A DNA stretch of 64,000 nucleotides, from the NCBI GenBank assembly GCA_036925085.1, contig JAUPFP010000060.1, positions 353,501-417,500 on the forward strand. The letters are read 5' to 3'. Below are positions 28,874-40,179 of the stretch, in pieces. The notes under the pieces are model-generated. The model worked only from the letters and a program-made list of their open reading frames with translations, made no database searches and was not told the origin of the DNA. The stretch is from Brachycybe producta (taxonomy: Eukaryota > Arthropoda > Diplopoda > Playtdesmida > Andrognathidae). Each line of letters begins with the position of its first letter. The first letter of the stretch is position 1. The translations under genes and the position numbers were made by a program.

Positions 28874-30195
28874 CATGGTGCAGAAATGCCACAGTGATAA
28901 TCTCCCCGGGGAATATCCGTTGGAAGACAGTGGATCTGACGGTGATCTCATTGGGAATGGCGATCGGCCACGGCCGATTGTCCAACTTTCCACCGCCGCC
29001 CGTCCGGACAGACGTGGCGATCAACTTTTTCAGGACATGGTGGAAATCCCGCATGAGACTGCAAGGGAGGGTCGGGACTTTTTGGCAAGGCTATCCGAGC
29101 AGGAGCTCATAAAGATCCTCTACGGGATAGATGTCCTTCGGTTGGAAGGACGGCTGTCCTGGTCGGTGATTGAACCAAGGGTGGATCTGCGGTTTTCACT
29201 GTTGCCCGTGCGTGAAGGTGCACAGGGAGGCACCACCGGTGCAAGCCAGGCTGGTACCTCCGCAGGAAGCACCCAGGCCGTCTCATAGGGAGACGGGCCG
29301 GGGAGTTCTTCCCGTACCCGGACAGCAGCCGAGGGTTCACATGGTGGTACCCTCAGAAGCTGAGTCCGAGTCTGATGTTTCGGGGGACCGGAGCAGGCAA
29401 CCTCACAGGGTTAAAGCCGCTGCTTGGACGCCCGCTCCAGCAGTTCCGGCAGAGGTTCAGGCATTTGGGTTCTTTAACCCGGTCCACTCTTTTGCTCGTT
29501 ATGATGGCAGAGAGGACTTGGTGCCTTTTCTCCGCAAGTTCAAAGCAAAAGCCCAAGCTCAGCACTGGACGGATGAGTCCCGATGCAGTTTCTTTACGTT
29601 TCTGCTGGACGGTCTGGCGGAAGAATATTATGCCACTTTGGTGGAAACTCTTCCAGACCTGACCTGGACTGAGCTGAAGGACACTATGCTTAACCGCTTC
29701 AGCACGAGCAACCAGGCTCGCCTCTGTTTTGCCAAATTCAAAACGATGAAGCAGGGAACTACCGAGTCTGTGCAGGCAATCTATTGGCGGTTCCTGGAAC
29801 TGTCCGACCGAGTGTCTCCGGGCTAGCTCTGGGAGCTCTGCCAGGGCTTCATCTTCAAGCCAAACGGGTGCGAAGGCCGCTGCACCGTCCAAGTCGGACA
29901 AAGCAGGGGCCAAAACCGGAGGCAAGAAGAAGAAGAAGGCAGGTTCTGGTGGAGGTCAGCCGGCGGCAATGCCTCAAAGTGTGGACGGTTTGGGGAATTC
30001 ACTCAGGCGACTGGGTCCTTTGGGTCCAGAGTGATGCCTGGCAAAAGCCAGAAGCTCCAGCCAACCTCTGGCTTAGCGCCGGTGTAGCTGAAGAGTAGCA
30101 AGTACCTGGCCACCATTCATGAGGGCCAGTTCTACTACCGACTCGTGGATGACGAAGAGAAATCTTCGTTAAACCGCCGCCGGTCACCACCGGAC
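28874..30195 (+). pseudogene. gag: Gag of element C
   Basis: An ATG at 28874 opens the N-terminal part (GEYPLEDSGSDGDL, MVEIPHETAREGRDF, VLRLEGRLSW), which A has lost. The frame then changes near 29250 into the Pro-rich linker and the capsid (FGFFNPVHSFARYDGRED, FFTFLLDGLAEEYY). A deletion at 29822 joins VSPG directly to the Ser-rich linker, removing about 220 bp. A further deletion removes the whole CCHC knuckle near 30020. The slippery GTTAAAC is kept at 30168-30174. Confidence 0.8.
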
Positions 30196-30199
30196 ATGA

Positions 30200-31831
30200 G
30201 TGGTGGGCGACCGGTAATGCTTCAAGGTCTGCGGACCCGGAAGTTACCCAGTGGGTGTTTCCAATGCCATGCTCCACATTGGAGGCCGTGTCCAGTCAGC
30301 TGGATTGCTGGTTTGCCCCCTACATGCCTAGTGGTGAGGTGCTGGATCGTGCTGCCATCGAGCAGGCAAGAGGAGTTGGTACGCCAATACCTAATACTGT
30401 GCCTGGGAATTTTCTGGTTTCTGAGACAGAGTCCCAGTCTTCTGAACATCTGGGATTACCGTCCGGTGTGGACGGTAAGGTGGACGGGTTGCAGAAGTTC
30501 GATGGTAGGAACCCACGGGTTCCCATTCCTGAAATTCAAAGCCGTGCCTATGACGTGGGTTCACCATGAGTGTGGGTGTCTATCGGCGATCGTCTCTTGG
30601 AGATGATCGTAGACACCGAGGCCGATGTGTCGGTCTTGAGCATTGCGGTGGCACGAGTGATGGAGTTGCCTATAGAGGAACTGGCGGTTCCCTCATTCCT
30701 TCTTGGAATGGGTGGGCACTCCATCGAGGTTGTAGGGGTTGCAAATGTGGAATTGACCATCCACAAGAAAACCATCAAGGTGCCTCCTTTTGGTTAAAGG
30801 AGTAGCAAAGTGTTGTTGGGCGTCGATCACGCCGTGCGCTTCGGCTTGATTGTAGATATCGTGCACCGGAAGGTCTACTTCTGGGAGGATGTCTGGACTG
30901 CACATCCAGACGCCCTTCAAGCCGCACTCACCAATCGAGTGCTTGAGGAACCTTTGGAGGTGGAAGCAATTCCACCGCCGAAACCAGAGGCCTTGCCTCA
31001 CGGACGGCAACTCCCAGTGGTCCCACCTGCCCTCGAGAAGGTTGAAGGGTGGGTGAACATTGTTTTACCAGAGCTGCCCGAGACCAAAACCTCTATTGGG
31101 CATGGGGAAGTTTGTTCCCTGCGACTGAGGAAGAATGTCTGGCTACCAGCCCACGTACAACGTGTCGTATCGGTGACGTTGGTAGAGTATGCTGGCCCTG
31201 GCCAGGTGCTTCTCATGGAGCCAGACCCATAAAGCCTTGGATGGACGTGGTGTGTTAGCAGTGGCAGTTATCGCCGCAGCTAACCGGTTGGGCATGTATG
31301 ATATCTAGCTCGAGAACGTGAGGAATGTACCCATTGCCCTGGAAACAGGAAAAGGTGTAGCCATGGCTCAAGCTGTGGAGGCTGCCCTGGTGGTAGGCCT
31401 GGAAGAGCTGTCTGAGTTGAGAGGGGGAGACCCACTCAGGCGACGGTTCGACCAGGGGAGGTCTCGTCTAAGTTGACAGGGGCGTCCGGAAACAGACGCC
31501 AGGTCCTCAATGTGACGATGGCTCCTACTCTCGAGGAGTCTTAAGATTGGACCCAATCTGAAGCCTGAAGAGGCAAGACAGCTTTGGGAGTTTCTGCTGG
31601 AACACCGGGATCATTTCGCATTCGACTTTACGGAGTTAGGTGAAATCTCTCTTGTCGAACATACGATCGATACCGGTGGGCAACCTCCAGTGCAAGAAGG
31701 ATTGCGTCGGACCGCTCCAGCAGCCAGGGTGATCGAGAGAGAAGAGTTGGCAAAGATGTTGGATGCAGGGGTTATCCAACCTTCGCGTAGTCCCTATGCG
31801 AGCCCTATCTTGCTTGTTCGCAAGAATTATG
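30200..31831 (+). pseudogene. pol: Pol of element C, part 1 (protease to start of RT)
   Basis: Pol N-terminal sequence (LPSGVDGKVDG, VPIPEIQSRAYDVGSP) leads to the protease, whose DTGA is DTEA (IVDTEADVSVLS) with a stop just before it. The spacer (SLRLRKNVWLPAHVQRVVS) and the first RT block (VIQPSRSPYASPILLVRKN) follow, with frameshifts at about 30798, 31230 and 31440. It is cut at 31831 by a solo LTR. Confidence 0.85.
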
Positions 31832-32630
31832 TGTGGCAACCTGGTCTGCTCCAATTTTAATTTTGATGGAGCAGACGAATTTCCCTATGGTGGTCTGCCT
31901 GACAGCTACAGTAGGCTGTTGGGAAGGACGCCATTTTGGTGCCAGCAGACCTCTCACCATGAAGTCTATGGGTGAGAGGTCAGAAGTGACCTCTGTCCCC
32001 TCCAGGTGGAGTTGCCTGGAGGTTTCCTGTGGCCTAGTCAACCACAGGATCTGGGCAGTTGGTTGTAGGCTGTGAACCAGACAAGACCTGTGGGTGGAGG
32101 TCAAGAGGACCTCCATTGTCCAGCTCATCTCTGACTTCATCTTTTGTGTGCCTTTGGCCATTTGGCCTTTATTTGTACATATTTATGGGGGCTTGGCTGG
32201 TAAAGGAATACCAGCCAAGTTGTGTAAATATCACTGCCTTCGTTTTCATCGTTATCATCAAAGTGTTAATTAAACACCGTTTTAATTATCTTGCTTTGTG
32301 TCGTGTCTTTTCTTGGGGAGTACCGCGTGGGAGGGTGGGATTGCCGGTTGGGGAATCACCACCGCCTGTTACCGACTTGTTTCGGCCGGTACTCGTGTCG
32401 GCTCGCGGTAGAACTCCAGTTCTACCGCGATATTCTCGGCGAGGCGGCGGTCTTTCGTCGTGTTTCACCGTCGGGAGAGCTCTGCGTCGGCACCACCCAA
32501 GGGGTGCACCGTGTGGAGAGGCGGCTACGGGTACGGTCCCGTCCCCGTCGTCGGAGCTCTGGTACCGGTAAGTGCGAGCGTTTTTAGAATTCATTTACCG
32601 GGTATTGTAACGGTCCGGCGGGACGTTACA
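31832..32630 (+). repeat. Solo LTR, A family, inserted in RT of element C
   Basis: It runs TGTGGCAACC to GACGTTACA with a 4-bp target duplication TATG at 31828-31831 and 32631-32634. It contains the CTTGGCTGGTA hairpin, ATTAAA and the GTAAGT donor (32568-32573). Its U5 sequence is diverged from element A, so it came from a sister subfamily. A single LTR with duplication implies loss of the internal region by LTR-LTR recombination. Confidence 0.95.
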
Positions 32631-35290
32631 TATGGTGGCTTCGTTTTTGTGAGGACTACCGGAAACTGAATACCCAGACGAAGCTGGATCAGTATCCAAT
32701 GCCTCGCATCGATGACGTGCTCGATTCGCTGGCCGGTGCAAAGTTCTCGCTACCTTGGACCTGGCTAGTGGTTACTGGCGGGTTCGGATGGCTGAGCCAG
32801 ACATTGAGAAAACGACATTTATTTGCTCTCAAGGTCTGTTTTAGTTCCGGAAAATTCCCTTCAGACTCCGGCCTCTATGGCTCTAGCCACTATGCAGAGA
32901 GCGCTAGACCTCTTATTGGCAGGACATAAGTGAGAGACTTGTCTGGTGTACCTGGACGATATTGTCGTGTTTTGGAACACTTTCGAGCAGTTTCTCGAGA
33001 GAGACTCTACTGTCCTTGGACTGTTACGAGGGGCGGAGCTGAAACTCCAGCCGAAGAAGTGTTTCTTTGGCTTTAACAAAGTGCGTTATCTCAGTCATGT
33101 AGTGAGTGCCGAGGGAGTTGCTCCGGACCCGGATCTCGTGCGGGCAGTCCAGGAGTTTGATGTCCCGACGACGGTGACAGATGTCTGCAGTTTTCTCGGA
33201 CTTGCTGGTTACTACCGGAGGTTCATCAAGGACTTCGCCAAGGTGGCAAGGCCAAAGCCAAGGATGCATCCTTCGAGTGGTCGGATCCGTGCAAACTAGC
33301 GTTTGCTCGGTTAAAGGCATTTTTTAAAAAAAATGCCGGTACTCACCATGTATGATCCTCGTTGTGAGATAATGATACATGCTGATGCTAGTGGGTACGG
33401 CTTGGGAGTTGTAATCTACCAGAAGTTACCGGAGGACAGTGTCCCCCGGGTTCTGGCCTACGCAAGCCGGCTCATGAAAGGAGCGGGAACATGTTTTCGG
33501 TCACTGAGCAGGAGTGCTTGGCGGTCATGTTTGCCGTGGGTAAATTTCGTCCTTACCTCTTTAACCAGGAGTTCGTGATCGTAACAGATAACCATGCTCT
33601 TTGCTATCTGCAGACAGCCAAGAACCTGCAAGGCAGGTTGGGGCGTTGGCAGATGCAACTACAAGAGTACCAGTTTAAGGTTCAGTATAAAAAGGGACAC
33701 TCCACGAGGATGCCGACGCTTTGAGTCGGTATCCTGTACGTGATGATGCAGACCATTCTTTGCCTGAATACGTCGAATGTGACGTAGGTAAGGTGATTTA
33801 CCGAGTCCGCTCGGAGGTGGATTGGTTCGAGGAGCAGACTGCCGATGGCTGGTGCTCCAAAGTGGTGAAAGAGATCACCACTGACCTCAACTCGACCCTT
33901 CGGGTCAGGTTCGGGATGGCAGATGATTTGTTGTATGCTATCAAGTCCATCCAGGATCGGTTGCGAACTGTACTGATAGTTCCGGCATCATGCAGGGCTT
34001 ACTGTCTTAGGAAGCTACTGTACATGACACTCCCTAAGCTGGTCACTTTGGGATGTTTAAGACCTACCAGAGACTGCGCTCACGCTTCTACTGGATCGGT
34101 ATGAAGCGGGACACTGCCGAATATGTTGTCGTGGTTGGTGTGTCAACGAGCACGACAGTTCGCAAGAAGTCAGGGATTTTTGCAACCCATAGTGCCAAAT
34201 TACGCAGTTCACACCTGGGGAATGGACTTCGTTGGGCCGTTTCCTGCCTCCGTGGGTGGAGTCACCTATGTATTAATGATAGTTGACTATTTCACCCGGT
34301 ACAGTGTGGCGAGAGCGGTGCGAAGGGCCACGACCGCTTGTGTTGTAAAATTCTTAAAAGGACGAGTTTCTTTTGGTGTATGGCACACCGAAAGCTCTTG
34401 TTTCGGATCGTGGATCCCAGTTCTCCAGCAAAGTCCTGCTGAAGTTCCGGGAGTGCTACAATGTAGCGCATCACTTCACGACGGCGTACCATCTGAAAGC
34501 TAATAGGCTTACATAGCGTACAAATAAGACCGTAATGGAAACCATCAAGCGGTACCTAGATCCGCTCAAGGAACAGCATGATAGGTGGGACAAATTATGG
34601 CCCGCCGTGTGGGCTTATATTACCGCTGTGCAGGAGAGTACGCAGGTCTCTCCGTATCAGTTGCTGTTTGGCCGTGAGCCTCGGATGGGGATTGACAACC
34701 TCGTTCCAGATGGTTCGATCCGTGACTTGCCAGACCAGCAAGCCATGGAGGAGCAGGTGCATCAGAGATTGACCGCTACTCAAAAGAGGCAAAAAGAGCA
34801 GTATGACTCCGGCCGAGTGCAGCCGCCCCTATAACCACCTGGATCGCAGGTGTGGATTAGGGACCAAGCTGGGAACGAGCTTCCCAGCTTGGTCCCTAAT
34901 CCACACCTGCGATCCAGGCGGTTATAGGGGCGGCTGCACTCGGCCAGGCGAAGAAGTGGAGTTTAGCATATAAGGCTGAACGTGGTACGGTTGTCTCATA
35001 GTATTCCGACCTGGTCTACGAGGTACAATTCGTAGATGGGTATGGTCGGATGGTGCGAGAACGGTTTCATGTCGACAACTTGAAACCATACGTACCCACC
35101 TGCACCGTGAGGGAGGAAAATGAACTTGGAGTCTCTGAAACCTCCTCCGATGCAGGTAGCGATGATACGGATGCTAAACCGGAGGCTTTGGTCGGGAGTG
35201 ATGTGACTCCGGTGCCAAAGTCACTGTCCGTTTCTTCGGAGTCTACTGACTCTGAGGCGGAGGACCCCCTCAACCTCGGTACAATCTCCA
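32631..35290 (+). pseudogene. pol: Pol of element C, part 2 (RT to integrase end)
   Basis: RT continues PRIDDVLDSLAGAKF, with YLDD intact (VYLDDIVVFWN, about 32948), GVAPDPDLVRAVQEF and FLGLAGYYRRF. RNase H has HADASGYGLG and TDNHALCYL. Integrase has RSRFYWIGMKRDTAEYV, CQRARQFARSQGF, GMDFVGPFPASVGG and SPYQLLFGREPRMG. Frameshifts occur at about 33250, 33715, 34040, 34130 and 34370, with a stop at 34833. A 65-bp fold-back (34811-34945) interrupts the C-terminal part, and the Ser/Glu-rich tail ends near 35290. Confidence 0.85.
34811..34945. repeat. 65-bp fold-back palindrome in integrase of element C
   Basis: The arms 34811-34875 and 34881-34945 are reverse complements with one mismatch and a 5-nt loop (CGAGC). 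The left arm is the normal coding sequence; the normal continuation (CCAGGCGAAGAAG) resumes right after the right arm. The inserted part is therefore an inverted copy of the preceding 65 bp. Confidence 0.95.
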
Positions 35291-35350
35291 TCCGCGGAGA
35301 CCGAGGCTGTTTGAGGTTAGTGAGTTGTCCCCTAGGATTGGGCTTGAAAT

Positions 35351-35400
35351 GCTCCGGGGTACGCTCAATAAGCAGGGGCTCATTGAGCGTACCCCGGAGC
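35351..35400. repeat. 19-bp inverted repeat in pol tail of element C
   Basis: Perfect 19-bp arms (35351-35369 and 35382-35400, GCTCCGGGGTACGCTCAAT and its complement) are separated by 12 nt. The loop contains AGCAGGGG, the complement of the CCCCTGCT found in element A at this position, so the centre appears inverted relative to A. Confidence 0.85.
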
Positions 35401-35599
35401 TGGTGGGAAAGAGCCGGTCATCCGCTAGTTTCGGCGGATGGCTGAAAGAGGAGGCAGCCAGACTTGCCTGCATGTGGGAACCGCCCGGTTTTCGAGGAAA
35501 CCCGTGGGTGACCCACCATAGGTTGTCTGACTGAAGGCCTGTCGGACCTCTGTTTCCGTTCACGTCAGTATTAACGTGAAGGTTCCCCAGGCCAGTCTA

Positions 35600-36455
35600 T
35601 TCTCGTGGCAACTGACCGTGTGTCTACTCCTAAAAAGGTGGACAATGGTGAGACCTCCGTGGTGACCAAGGATGAGGCGGCTGAAGAAGAAATAGCCACC
35701 CATCCACGGTCATATACCCCTCCTCTGGCAATTCCCCGGGGAAAGTAGGGGAATACACCGGCTACCGTGGATGAATGTGCCGCCATGTGCCATTTCGTCT
35801 TGGACCATATGGACCCATGGTGGGAGTGGTGGAACCGGCATGGTTGTTGCCATGGGGTTCTGCTAGAACGGAAGGCGCTCTTCCAGCGGGTTCCGACCAT
35901 CCAAGTTCCGTGGCACTTGGGAAAACCCAAGGTGCAGGAACCCGAAAAAAAGCGGTTGCTACCATTTCATCCGTAAATCATGGTGATGACCGTGATTTTT
36001 CAACTTTCAACAGTGGTAATGAAACAGGGCAGCAGTGGTGGAGTTATCACCGCTTTTCAGAGGACTCTTTGGAGTCTGACGTTAGTGGTGTGACCACTGT
36101 GGGTAGGCCATCATTGGCGGGATCCCACGGTGTTTCCTCCACCGTGCAAGTGAAGATGGACAGTACGAAGAAGTGCAATAGAAAGTCCGGAGCTGCACGG
36201 ATTGCTGCGAAAGTGAAGGCTCTTGTAGAAAGAGGCCCGGCTGAAAGCCTGTGAGACTGCTATGAGTATGCTTACTCCGGCGGTGGGTCTTTCAGCTGAA
36301 GCTCTCACCCATCCTCATAGAAGGGACCGGCGAGTGGAGAATGAGGTGAAGCAGCCTCCAGTATCCGCTCCCGGTAAAATGGGTAAATCTACAAGTGGTG
36401 GTGGTGGTAAGGGACGAAAAGGGTCCTGCCCTCACACCCCACCAGTGGCTGATCA
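35600..36455 (+). pseudogene. ORF3 of element C, N-terminal part
   Basis: Sequence homologous to A 11750-13870 is present in shortened form. The spacer (AGGTTCCCCAGG, TCTACTCCTAAAAAGGTGGAC) and ORF3 pieces such as VQVKMDSTKKCNRKSGAARIAAKVKALVERG and GKMGKSTSGGGGKGRKGSCPHTPPVAD are readable. An acceptor-like TTTTTCAACTTTCAACAG lies at about 35996-36013. The frame is broken at about 36252. It ends at 36455, where the AT-rich inserted block starts; the protein sense resumes at 58494. Confidence 0.75.
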
Positions 36456-36648
36456 TTTAAAATGCTACAGAGCAAAATTACTTCTAAAAATATTGTTAGA
36501 TGGTGCGGTTATTGTTTTTTTTACCTATGGCAGCAATTTCTGTCAAAAAGAATTGTCTAGACAAATTTGCCACAAAAAATGTTTTTGACAATAAATCTTT
36601 TTGACAAGATAGCTCATTAAAAAGACACTACCTGTATGGTTTAAAAAG

Positions 36649-36724
36649 TCTCAAGAGGAAATTAAAAATTAAAATAAAATTTTCCCATTTATATAGGCCA
36701 TATAAATGGGAAAGTTTTAAATTT
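36649..36724. repeat. AT-rich palindrome
   Basis: TTTCCCATTTATAT and ATATAAATGGGAAA form a 14-bp stem with a 5-nt loop (AGGCC), flanked by further A/T-symmetric sequence. It is repeated in copy 2 at about 44580-44630. No function is inferred. Confidence 0.7.
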
Positions 36725-36789
36725 GAATTGAAAATTTAAATTTTCTCAACATAAAATAAATTATAAACTAGAAATTAGGAAAAATCAAA

Positions 36790-37110
36790 GTATATGATAC
36801 ATGTGCACCCCATGTACACACATGTATACACGTTTATGCACATGTACACACATGTATGCACGTGTACACATGTATGCACGTATATGCACATGTCCAAAAG
36901 TGCATGCACGTGTCTGAAAGTGCACGCACGTGTCCAAAAGTGCACACACGAGTCCAAAAGTCCATGCACGTGTCCAAAAGTGCCTCCATGTGTCTGCACA
37001 TGTACGCACATGTACTGCATGCATGCACGTGTATGCACGTGTCCACATGTGCACGCACTTGCATGCACATGTATGTATATGTACACACGTGTACACATGT
37101 ATAATAAAAC
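36790..37110. repeat. Alternating purine-pyrimidine minisatellite (copy 1)
   Basis: About 300 bp of (AC/GT/GC)-alternating sequence such as ACATGTACACACATGTATGC embeds five 20-bp units beginning TGTCCAAAAGTGC (36891-36990). All six frames are open or nearly so because of the repeat, giving Cys/His/Met-rich spurious ORFs. Strict alternation favours Z-DNA and small cruciforms (ACATGT, GCATGC). It lies directly upstream of the LINE fragment. Confidence 0.85.
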
Positions 37111-37117
37111 ATAACAA

Positions 37118-37560
37118 TGTTTTGTTGTAGCATTTTGCTTAAAAATGGAAAAAAAAATTTCTTATTCTCATTCTATCGCCCACCATCAAATGACGAGGAG
37201 GACTTACTCCAATTTAGAAAATGTCTGGACTTCTTATTTTCTGTCCACAAATATGCGTCAGTTCTCATTGTTGGTGATTTTAATCTTCCTGGAATAAATT
37301 GGAAAAATTATGCTATAGATTCCCGGACTTCATGTCATAAATTAATAGATATACTGCTTGATTGTGTATACACGTATTCCCTGGATCAGCTTGTGCAAAC
37401 CCCAACACGTCTCACCAATTCATCAGCTAATATTCTAGATTTAGTATTGACCAACACCCCCAGAGAATGTGCAATCAATTGAAGTTGTCGATGGCATAAG
37501 TGATCACGAAATGATTTACTTGGAACTCGTTACCCAAGTTGAAAAAAACCAATCAGCTCC
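37118..37560 (+). pseudogene. LINE endonuclease fragment, copy 1
   Basis: The frame contains the C-terminal half of an APE-type endonuclease: SFYRPPSNDEEDL, the catalytic-region motif VGDFNLPGINW, SANILDLVLTN, and, after a frameshift at 37480, GISDHEMIYLEL (SDH motif). The 5' half of the endonuclease and any ORF1 are missing, so the element is 5' truncated or joined to other sequence. It resembles Jockey/CR1-group non-LTR elements. It is interrupted at 37561 by a solo LTR. Confidence 0.8.
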
Positions 37561-38366
37561 TGTAACATCCCGCCGGACCGTCACAATACCCGGTAAGCAA
37601 AACCCCAAAAATAGACGTAAAACTTACCGCAACCGGCTCCTTACGGGGACGGGACCGTACCCGTAGCCGTCTCCCACACGATGTTCCCCTTGGGATGTGT
37701 CGGCTCCAGGAGCCACCCACGATGGACACGACGAAAGACCACGCCACCACGCTGAGAATATCGCGGTAGAACAGTGGTTCTACCGCGAGCCGACACGAGT
37801 ACCGGCCGTAAGAGGACAGAAAAAGACGGTGGAGTTTCCCCAATACCGGAAACCCACCCCCCCCCTCGCGGTAACTCCCCAAGAAATAGACACGACACAA
37901 AGCAAGTGATAATAAATAAAACAGTGTTTAATTACACTTACGATGTAGATGATTAAATGATGGCAGTATCAATATTTACACATTGGCTGGGTAATCCACC
38001 CAGCCAACACCCATAAATATATAAAAACAAGGCACAGAAGCCAACAGGCCAAAGGCACAAAGAAGATCCAGGTGCTGGACAGTGGAGGTCCTCTTGACCT
38101 CCACCCACAGGTCTAGTCCAAGTTGAAGCCTACAACCAACTGCCTAGATCCTGTGGTTGACTAGGCCACAGGAAACCTCCAGGCAACTCCACCTGGAGGG
38201 GACAGAGGTCACTTCTGACCTCTCACCCATAGACTTCATGGTGAGAGGTCTGCTGGCACCAAAATGGCGTCCGTCCCAACAGCCTACTGTAGCTGTCAGG
38301 CAGACCACCATAGGGAAATTCGTTTGCTCCATCAAAATTAAAATTGGAGCAGACCAGGTTGCCACA
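37561..38366 (-). repeat. Minus-strand solo LTR (A family) in the LINE, copy 1
   Basis: On the minus strand it runs TGTGGCAACC to GATGTTACA. The target duplication CTCC lies at 37557-37560 and 38367-38370. It carries the conserved hairpin (TTGGCTGGGT/ACCCAGCCAA), AATAAA-type signal and donor motif (complement of GTAAGT at 37622-37627). No internal region remains. Confidence 0.95.
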
Positions 38367-39353
38367 CTCCCAGAACTGTTCTTCAGTACAACAAAGCTGA
38401 TTGGGCTAATTTTAAAATTTATGTGGCAAATGAATTGAATAACGATAATGTTAAATCAAATGATGTAAACCAACAGTGGGCATCATTTGTTAGAGTAATT
38501 TCAAATGGAATAAATAAATTCATTCCACTCAAAAATTCTAAATCAAGCTCGGAGCCAATTTGGTACACAAATGAGATACGCCGGGCTCTTCGTAAGCAAC
38601 GCCAAATTCGATCTAAAATGAAAAGAAATATTAATGCCACTACTAAATTAGAATTCAGCTCCCAGCGATCTCATGTGAAAAGTTTACTTAATGTGTTGGG
38701 TGTCTCACTCCATAAAAACCCTAAATTATTCTGGAAATATGTAAAAAGTCTCAACAAAAGTCTAAATACCATAACTTCAATTATGACACCCCTAGGTGAT
38801 GTTTGTTCTGACAAACAGGTTATTGCAAACACCCTTAATAACTATTTTCAAAGTGTCTTTCATTCTAATGATGGTAACAAGGTACAACCAATGGACACCT
38901 TACCTCAAGTTATGCCAGACATAGTCATAAACACCACTGGATTACAAACCCTTCTTTGTAATTTAGATACAAACAAATCATCAGGCCCAGATGAAAATTC
39001 ACCAAGATTACTAAAAGAGTTCGGGTGATAAACACCTTCCAAATAACTATAGACCAATTTCTTTAATATCTATTGTTTGTAAAACCCTTGAACACATAAT
39101 TTATTCTTGTACAATCAAGCATTTAAAGATGCATAAACTAATTCATGAAAATCAGCATGGTTTTCGCAAAGGCAGATCGTGTGATACCCAGTTGGCACTA
39201 TTCATGCAAGACATACAGTCTGGTTTGGACAGTAAGGTCGAGTTTGATTTGGTATTTCTATATTTTGCAAAAGCATTTGATACAGTAAAACATTCAATAC
39301 TAATTAAAAAATGATAACATTTAATATAAATAACCAAGTAATTTTATGGATGT
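38367..39353 (+). pseudogene. LINE reverse transcriptase N-terminal part, copy 1
   Basis: It contains the pre-RT linker (SEPIWYTNEIRRALRKQRQIR), the block LLCNLDTNKSSGPDENSPRLLKE, then a deletion of about 35 codons and NNYRPISLISIVCKTLEHII, QHGFRKGRSCDTQL and FLYFAKAFDTVKH. In the last motif the catalytic Asp of the usual LDFxKAFD is Tyr. It is interrupted at 39354 by element B, whose insertion duplicated ATGT (39350-39353). Confidence 0.85.
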
Positions 39354-40120
39354 TGTGACAACCCAGTTTTGCTCTTTAGTTGGAGCAGACTAAATCTCCT
39401 GTGTCGTCTGCTAGGCTGGCTAATTAGCTGCCAGGCAGACAACAAAATGGCCAGCATGGGGTCACTGTCCTCCCCCAGGTGGAGCAGCCTGGAGGTGGTA
39501 TATAATGGCGGCGGCCATTATGTTCTGGACAGTGTGTAGTTGACCCTTGAAGAAGGATGTGTGTTGTGCTTTGTGTAGTGGGTGGCCAAGATGGCCACCA
39601 CCATGAAGATGCATCTTCTTTGTCCTTCATTTGTTTGCTGTTTTGGGGTTGTTGGTTTTAGGCTCTGCTGGTTGGATTAACCAGCAGAGTATTGCTTATT
39701 TAATAGTAAATCTTTTACTTGTTTATTCTTTGAATAAATATTATCATCTTTTATTTATATATAACCACACTGTGTTGTGTCATTCTTTGGGGAAGTATCC
39801 GCGAGGGGGTGGGGGTTTACGGTTGGGAGTCGCCGTACCACCACTGCCCTGTTACGGCTTGTTTTTGTCTTGTCGGCCGGTTCTTCACGCGCCGGTTTCT
39901 ACGGTGGACCCATCGGGCGGTCACTGTAGGTTCTCGTCGTGGCTCGGCGGTCATCCGACCGTCGACATTCGCGAGGCAGGCTCCAGTTGGCTGGCGCCAC
40001 CCGGACACGTCGTCAAGAGGGCAGCCCGCATTACGATCCCGGCCCCTAACGGAGTCTGGATCCGGTAAGTCGGGAAAGATTTGCCGGGGTGTTGTTTCGG
40101 ACCCAAGTCGGGTCGTTACA
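39354..40120 (+). repeat. Element B 5' LTR, copy 1
   Basis: It runs TGTGACAACCC to GGTCGTTACA, 767 bp. Signals are TATATAAT (39499-39506), an 11-bp hairpin CTCTGCTGGTT/AACCAGCAGAG (39663-39689), AATAAA (39733-39738), donor GTAAGT (40065-40070), and the primer site TGGTGGAGGAGCCGGGTA at 40123-40140. Confidence 0.93.
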
Positions 40121-40179
40121 ATTGGTGGAGGAGCCGGGTAGCGCCACCGCTGCCACTCTTGACGGTCGAAAGACCATAG

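Noticed and set aside
36775..37133. Cys/His/Met-rich ORFs on both strands
   Set aside because: They are translations of the alternating minisatellite; every frame looks similar and none has a start context or homology.
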